A stretch of 64,000 nt of DNA from Lactococcus allomyrinae. Its GTDB lineage: Bacteria > Bacillota > Bacilli > Lactobacillales > Streptococcaceae. Shown here piece by piece: positions 59,259 through 64,000 of the stretch. Each line of letters starts with the position of its first letter. Position 1 is the first letter of the stretch. The DNA lies in contig NZ_CP032627.1 of assembly GCF_003627095.1 (NCBI RefSeq), forward strand, positions 1,302,001 through 1,366,000. The letters are read 5' to 3'. Both the position numbers and the translations under genes were made by a program. Below the pieces are notes generated by a model. It was not told the origin of the DNA and did not search any database. It worked only from the letters and a program-made list of their open reading frames with translations.

Positions 59259-59674
59259 GGTATATTCCTCTTTTTTTAAATAATTATAGCTATTATAGCA
59301 TAAAGTTAAAACTTATTCCGTGCAGATTTCAACTCATCGCTAAATTTAGCAATCGACGTGTGAAGTCAACTCTACTTTTTTGTCGAACTACGTTTTGATA
59401 CAAGCTCCGCTTGCTTCATACGTAACCTTACCTTGACAGCAGTCAAGCACTCGGCGTAGACGCCACTCCACTCCGCTTCGCTACGCTACGATATTCATTC
59501 GCTCTATCTCCCCTTCGTTATGCTATCGGATTTCACTAACCGACTAAAGTATCAAGGCGAAGTGACGATTAAATAAACACAAAGCTATGCTCGCCCGCAA
59601 AAGCAAAACGATTTTATGAACAACACTAATGTAATAAAGCAAAGCGCAGCATCCTAGAGCAATTAGCTCACTTC
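59259..59674. repeat. Mosaic repeat region between pstB and phoU (element G)
   Basis: No gene. It contains CATTCGCTCT, CTACGCTACG, GGATTTCACTAA-CGACTAAAG words shared with elements A and B, in several short dyads. Clear ends were not found. Confidence 0.6.
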
Positions 59675-60436
59675 TTAGCCAAACTTACCTGCAACATAGT
59701 CTTCTGTCTCCTTCTTTTCTGGGTTTAAGAAGATTTTCTTCGTGTCATCCATTTCAATGACATCACCATTGAGCATGAAAGCAGTACGATCAGAGATTCT
59801 TGAGGCCTGTTGCATACTGTGAGTCACCATAATCAGTGTATAATCTTTGCGTAATTCAATCAGTGTTTCTTCGATACGTCCTGCAGAAATTGGATCAAGC
59901 GCCGATGTTGCTTCATCAAGCAGAATAATTTCAGGATTGACCGCCAAAACACGCGCAATACAAACCCGTTGTTGCTGACCACCAGATAAGCCAAGCGCTG
60001 ATGTGTGCAAAATATCTTTCACTTCATCCCAAATATTTGCAGCTTTCAGTGAATTTTCTACTACTTCATCAAGAAGCGCTTTATCTTTCACTCCTTTCAG
60101 ACGCAGTCCATAAACAACATTTTCATAAATTGAAAATGGAAAAGGATTTGGTTGTTGAAAGACCATCCCAATTTCTTTTCGCAAGTCAACAGTATCAATT
60201 TTAGGACTATAAATATTTTTCCCTTTGTAGTCAATCGCACCTGTAATTGTTACAGTTGGAATCAAATCATTCATTCGATTAATTGAACGTAGGAGCGTTG
60301 ACTTCCCACAACCAGATGGTCCAATCAAGCTTGTAATTTCATTCTTATAGAATGTCATATTAATATTATTCAGTGCTTTTTTCTTCCCATAATAAAGCGA
60401 AAGGTCACTGACAGTTAAAACTACTTCTTTTGTCAT
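59675..60436 (-). CDS. pstB: Phosphate ABC transporter ATPase PstB (copy 1)
   Basis: Cytoplasmic ATPase, 253 aa. Walker [10 protein letters not shown], signature LSGGQQQR, Walker [13 protein letters not shown], and the switch His in MVTHS. The start at ATG 60436 follows GGGAGA; the TTG at 60493 that extends the frame reads through three TGTCAG words and has no ribosome site. Many Firmicutes carry two adjacent pstB genes, as here. Confidence 0.93.
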   Translation of the reverse strand: MTKEVVLTVSDLSLYYGKKKALNNINMTFYKNEITSLIGPSGCGKSTLLRSINRMNDLIPTVTITGAIDYKGKNIYSPKIDTVDLRKEIGMVFQQPNPFPFSIYENVVYGLRLKGVKDKALLDEVVENSLKAANIWDEVKDILHTSALGLSGGQQQRVCIARVLAVNPEIILLDEATSALDPISAGRIEETLIELRKDYTLIMVTHSMQQASRISDRTAFMLNGDVIEMDDTKKIFLNPEKKETEDYVAGKFG

Positions 60437-60605
60437 ATTTCTCCCTTTGTCAGCATACTGACAACATCCTGTCAGTAGCAACAATCTATTCAATCCAAAT
60501 TGGAAAGCTAAAAGTGAATGAAAAAATGAAATTTTGAACCTACCAAAGAGCAGAAAGCAGCCTTTTTCTATTTTTCACCACTTTTAAACAAACTCTCTTT
60601 CTCTC

Positions 60606-61412
60606 TTAACCAAAGTGTCCTGAAACATAGTCCTCAGTAGATTTTAAACTTGGTGAGGTGAAAATTGTACTCGTTTTATCATATTCGATTAAATCACCAG
60701 AATAGAAGAAAGCAGTGTTATCAGAAGCACGCGAAGCCTGAGCCATATTGTGCGTCACAATAATAATCGTGTAATCCTTTTTAAGTTCCATCATGGTTTC
60801 TTCAATTTGCATGGTAGAGATAGGGTCAAGTGCTGATGCTGGCTCATCCATCAATATAATTTCTGGTTTTACTGATAAAGCACGTGCGATACAAAGCCGT
60901 TGTGCTTGCCCACCAGACATCGCTAACGCTGATTGATTAAGCGAATCTTTCACTTGTTCCCATAAAGCAGCTTGTTTAAGTGATTTCTCAACAATCTCAT
61001 CCAATTTTTTCTTGTCTTTTACACCTGCTCTCCGATGAATAAAAGCAATATTCTCATAGATAGATTTTGGAAATGGATTTGGACGTTGAAAGACCATCCC
61101 AATTTGCTTACGAACCTCAAATACATTAACCTTCTGATCATTGATATTAACGCCTTCGTAGTTGATTTTTCCAGTCACTCTTGCACCGTCAATTGTATCA
61201 TTCATACGATTCAATGCACGCAGATAGGTTGATTTTCCCGAACCAGAGGGACCAATTAGCGCTGTAATCTCGTTTTTAGGAAAACTCATCGTTACCCCAT
61301 GAATTGCTTCTTTTGTCCCATTATAGAAAACACGTAAATCAGTGGTTGAAAGAGCAATTTCATTTTCTGGCACCATAATTTGGCGCTCGTTCCAGTCATA
61401 AGTTGTTGCCAT
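60606..61412 (-). CDS. pstB: Phosphate ABC transporter ATPase PstB (copy 2)
   Basis: A 268-aa ATPase. Walker [10 protein letters not shown], Walker [13 protein letters not shown], switch His in IVTHN. The signature motif is MSGGQAQR instead of the usual LSGGQQQR. It carries an N-terminal extension ([18 protein letters not shown]) that copy 1 lacks. The start at 61412 is chosen over a TTG-type start at 61430. The two copies may form a heterodimer or alternate; unknown. Confidence 0.92.
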   Translation of the reverse strand: MATTYDWNERQIMVPENEIALSTTDLRVFYNGTKEAIHGVTMSFPKNEITALIGPSGSGKSTYLRALNRMNDTIDGARVTGKINYEGVNINDQKVNVFEVRKQIGMVFQRPNPFPKSIYENIAFIHRRAGVKDKKKLDEIVEKSLKQAALWEQVKDSLNQSALAMSGGQAQRLCIARALSVKPEIILMDEPASALDPISTMQIEETMMELKKDYTIIIVTHNMAQASRASDNTAFFYSGDLIEYDKTSTIFTSPSLKSTEDYVSGHFG

Positions 61413-61479
61413 ATATAAGATGTGAGACAACCTCCTAACATCTAGGTAGTCTCAATTCCTTTCTTTTACAAGTTTGCCT

Positions 61480-62367
61480 TTAATTTGATGAAGTCAGTTT
61501 CTTATGAATTCGATTCCCAAGGAAACGTGCACCTAAATTGAAGAGCAGAACAAAGATAATCAGTACTGCTGACGCACCTGCTGAAATTTGTTGCGCTGTT
61601 GCAATAGTACCTTCAGTATTAAGTGCCCAGATATGTACTGCCAAAGTTTCAGCAGGTCTGAAGAGTGATAAAGGTGATGTGATACTCATTGGATTCCAAT
61701 TTGTCCAATTGATTGGAAGATTGGTTTGTCCTGCAGTATAGATAAGTGCCGCAGCCTCCCCAAAGACACGACCAGAGGACAAGATAACCCCCGTAATAAT
61801 CCCTGGAACAGCAGCTGGTAAAATTACTTGAATAGCGGTTTCCCATCTTGACATCCCTAGTGCCAAACCACCTTCACGTTGAGTAGTTGGAATGGCGCGA
61901 AGTGATTCCTCAACATTACGCGTCATCAATGGCAAGTTAAAAACTGTCAGCGCCAATGCACCAGATAAAACTGAAAATCCTAAACCAAATTGTAAAACAA
62001 AGATTAACATCCCGAACAAACCAACTACGATAGAAGGGAGTGAAGACAATACTTCAATTGCAGAGCGAACCACTCCAGTCAACCAATGTTTTTGGTTGGC
62101 ATATTCAGAAAGATAGATTCCTGCTCCAAGTGATAGAGGGACAGAAATAATCAAGGTTACAAGCAAAAGATAGATAGAGTTGAAGAGTTGAACAGCAATA
62201 CCACCACCAGTCAATGGGTTGGATGCTGTTGTAATAAATTCCCAAGAAATATGAGGTAATCCCTTAGCTAGAATATAAATCAAGAGAAAAGCTAGAATAA
62301 GGACAATGATGCCTGAAAGGACGTAAAGGACGCCAGTGGCAATCTTATCAGAGCGTTTAGCGTTCAT
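61480..62367 (-). CDS. pstA: Phosphate ABC transporter permease PstA
   Basis: Membrane permease, 295 aa, about six helices. The EAA-type cytoplasmic loop is GGLALGMSRWETAIQVILPAAVPGI. Its ATG overlaps the pstC stop by one base, so translation is coupled. Confidence 0.94.
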   Translation of the reverse strand: MNAKRSDKIATGVLYVLSGIIVLILAFLLIYILAKGLPHISWEFITTASNPLTGGGIAVQLFNSIYLLLVTLIISVPLSLGAGIYLSEYANQKHWLTGVVRSAIEVLSSLPSIVVGLFGMLIFVLQFGLGFSVLSGALALTVFNLPLMTRNVEESLRAIPTTQREGGLALGMSRWETAIQVILPAAVPGIITGVILSSGRVFGEAAALIYTAGQTNLPINWTNWNPMSITSPLSLFRPAETLAVHIWALNTEGTIATAQQISAGASAVLIIFVLLFNLGARFLGNRIHKKLTSSN

Positions 62368-63290
62368 TATTTGAGACTTCCTTTCTTAGCAATCGCACGC
62401 ATTGCAAGGTTAAAGAGGAGTGACATGATTAAGAGGAGTAATGCAAGTGACCAAAGTGCGTTAAGTTGGATACCTGGTGTCGCATTTGGAATTCCTGAAG
62501 TCAAGATTGATGTCAAGGTAGACGCTGGTGAAATCAAGTTTTTTGGCATCATAACAGCATTACCTACAACCATTTGAATCGCAAGTGCTTCACCAAATGC
62601 ACGTGCCATACCAAAAATAACGGCAGTCAAGATACCTGGTGTTGCTGCTCTTAATAACACGCGCCAAATTGTTTGCCAACGCGTCGCGCCAAGTCCAAGA
62701 GAAGCTTCTTTATAATGACCTGGCACAGCTCTTAAAGCATCTACTGTCATACTGGTTACTGTCGGAAGAATCATAACAAAAAGGACAAACACACCAGACA
62801 AAAGTCCGAGTCCCGTGCCACCGAATGCATGACGAATGATTGGAACAACAACTGTTAAACCGATAAACCCATAAACAACAGATGGAATACCAACCAGGAG
62901 TTCAATAACAGGTTGAAGAATTTTTTTACCATATTTTGGTGAAATCTCTGTCATGTAAATTCCAGCACCGATAGCAAATGGAGTTGCAACAAGCGCCGAA
63001 AGTACTGTAACAATCAATGAACCAGAAAACATAGGAAGTGCGCCAACAGCAGGTTTACCATCTGGCCCCAAATTTCCTGGCGACCAATTCGTCCCAAAAA
63101 GGAAACGAAATGGATTAACACCATTGGCATAAAAAGTTGACAATCCTTTTTGTGCAACAAAAACAAGAATCGCACCAACTACAAAAACGATAAGGGCAAT
63201 ACACAAGAAAGTTAAACTTTTACCGAATTTTTCGAGTTTAGAATTTTTATTGCCTGAAAGCAATTTTTCTTTGATTTTTGAGTTTTCCAT
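62367..63290 (-). CDS. pstC: Phosphate ABC transporter permease PstC
   Basis: Membrane permease, 307 aa, about six helices. EAA loop: KEASLGLGATRWQTIWRVLLRAATPGI. The N-terminal cytoplasmic tail is basic. It follows pstS on the minus strand and overlaps pstA. Confidence 0.94.
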   Translation of the reverse strand: MENSKIKEKLLSGNKNSKLEKFGKSLTFLCIALIVFVVGAILVFVAQKGLSTFYANGVNPFRFLFGTNWSPGNLGPDGKPAVGALPMFSGSLIVTVLSALVATPFAIGAGIYMTEISPKYGKKILQPVIELLVGIPSVVYGFIGLTVVVPIIRHAFGGTGLGLLSGVFVLFVMILPTVTSMTVDALRAVPGHYKEASLGLGATRWQTIWRVLLRAATPGILTAVIFGMARAFGEALAIQMVVGNAVMMPKNLISPASTLTSILTSGIPNATPGIQLNALWSLALLLLIMSLLFNLAMRAIAKKGSLK

Positions 63291-63484
63291 ATAGACCTAA
63301 CTAAAATTAATTTTGACATGGTATTTTCATTGACAAATCCACTTTTTTATTATCTTAAAGTTCGGATTTCATTCACAAATCAAAGCTGACTCTCGTCAGC
63401 CTCAATTTACTAAAAATTTTTTCTGTCAGTAAGTAATAGCTTCAAAAGCATCGTGATAATTATAACTGCATACTTCAAGTAGCA

Positions 63485-64000
63485 TTATTTTACCTTTGTT
63501 ACTGTACCATTAGCATCACGATCCACCTTCATCTCGGAAACACGAATGTAGCCGAGTTCTTCAAGAGTTTTTTTATCATTTTTGACATACTCTATGAACC
63601 GATTTTCTATTTTGTTATTATTAGAATTGTTGGTATACATATGCTCATAAGACCAGATTTTCCATTCGTTCGTCTTAACATTATCATATGTTGGTTTGAC
63701 ATTATCAACATTCAATGCTTTAACTCCTAGTTTTTCTGTGTAACTAAAGGCAACATAAGAAATTGCACCTGGTGTTTGACCAACAAGCTGAACAACTGAA
63801 CCAGAAGCATCTTGTGTCGGTCCATTGATTTCTGTAGCATTATTTAATCCGTACTTATCAAAGTTCACTCGTGTTCCAGAACCTGCAGTACGACCAATGA
63901 CGGTAATTTTTTGATTTTGACCGCCAACTTGCTTCCAATTTGTAATTTTCCCAGTGAATATATCAATCAATTGTTGTTGCGTCAGATTTGACACTTTCAA
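63485..64000 (-). CDS. pstS: Phosphate-binding protein PstS, C-terminal part (cut by window end)
   Basis: The last 171 residues of the extracytoplasmic phosphate-binding lipoprotein. Phosphate-site segments are GRTAGSGTRVNFDKYG and DASGSVVQLVGQTPGAISYVAF. The frame is open at base 64000, so the signal peptide and N-terminal lobe lie outside. It would be the first or second gene of the pst operon; lactococci often have two such proteins. Confidence 0.9.
   Translation of the reverse strand: MKVSNLTQQQLIDIFTGKITNWKQVGGQNQKITVIGRTAGSGTRVNFDKYGLNNATEINGPTQDASGSVVQLVGQTPGAISYVAFSYTEKLGVKALNVDNVKPTYDNVKTNEWKIWSYEHMYTNNSNNNKIENRFIEYVKNDKKTLEELGYIRVSEMKVDRDANGTVTKVK

Overview
The window looks like a chromosomal segment of a low-GC lactic acid bacterium of the genus Lactococcus. 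The evidence is gene order and protein character: ccpA divergent from pepQ, mapZ / THUMP methyltransferase / rnpB / gpsB in the streptococcal order, a PTS-Man operon followed by DUF956 genes, and a pst-phoU operon. Species cannot be fixed from the sequence alone. There is no rRNA, prophage, plasmid module, CRISPR array or intact insertion sequence; this is mostly core genome with a large sugar-catabolism block.

Layout. 0-7 kb: ccpA and pepQ (divergent), then mapZ, an rRNA methyltransferase, RNase P RNA and gpsB on the minus strand. 7-20 kb: holA, a small membrane protein and ftsK as an overlapping operon; a HAD phosphatase bracketed by 71-bp structured repeats; pta, udk, a Gfo/Idh oxidoreductase, tRNA-Arg(CCT), a thioesterase, a ClC antiporter and menG. 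21-30 kb: an Apf-like secreted protein, a beta-glucoside PTS with its phospho-beta-glucosidase, yidD, a frameshifted dxs, and a CiaRH-type two-component system. 30-47 kb: a maltose/maltodextrin island with malR, maltose phosphorylase, four GH13 enzymes, maa, and a divergent malEFG ABC transporter that has no ATPase gene of its own here. 47-53 kb: an LCP protein, cmk, a LysM protein, ferredoxin, and the mannose PTS IIAB-IIC-IID with DUF956. 53-58 kb: yitT, a second DUF956 gene, a T-box followed by serS, and an LD-carboxypeptidase. 58-64 kb: phoU-pstB-pstB-pstA-pstC-pstS, with pstS cut by the window end.

Regulation is readable in several places. malE has a textbook promoter with a 12-bp LacI-type palindrome in its spacer. 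The opposing amylolytic operon has a promoter with a cre-like site in its spacer. Further cre-like sites precede the beta-glucoside and mannose PTS genes. CcpA itself is encoded at the left end, so the window holds both a global carbon regulator and several of its probable targets.

The unusual layer is repetitive. The hexamer TGTCAG/CTGACA occurs about 100 times by hand count, several-fold above a simple composition estimate. It is very often arranged as inverted pairs that form terminators, and also occurs as pairs inside genes. Separate families of intergenic mosaic repeats are present: MITE-like elements with ATACTG ends, a TACGTGTCATG family, and an AAGATGYGAG family. Three tandem 71-bp units plus a fourth unit flank one gene, and the fourth unit carries a paired base change that preserves a stem.
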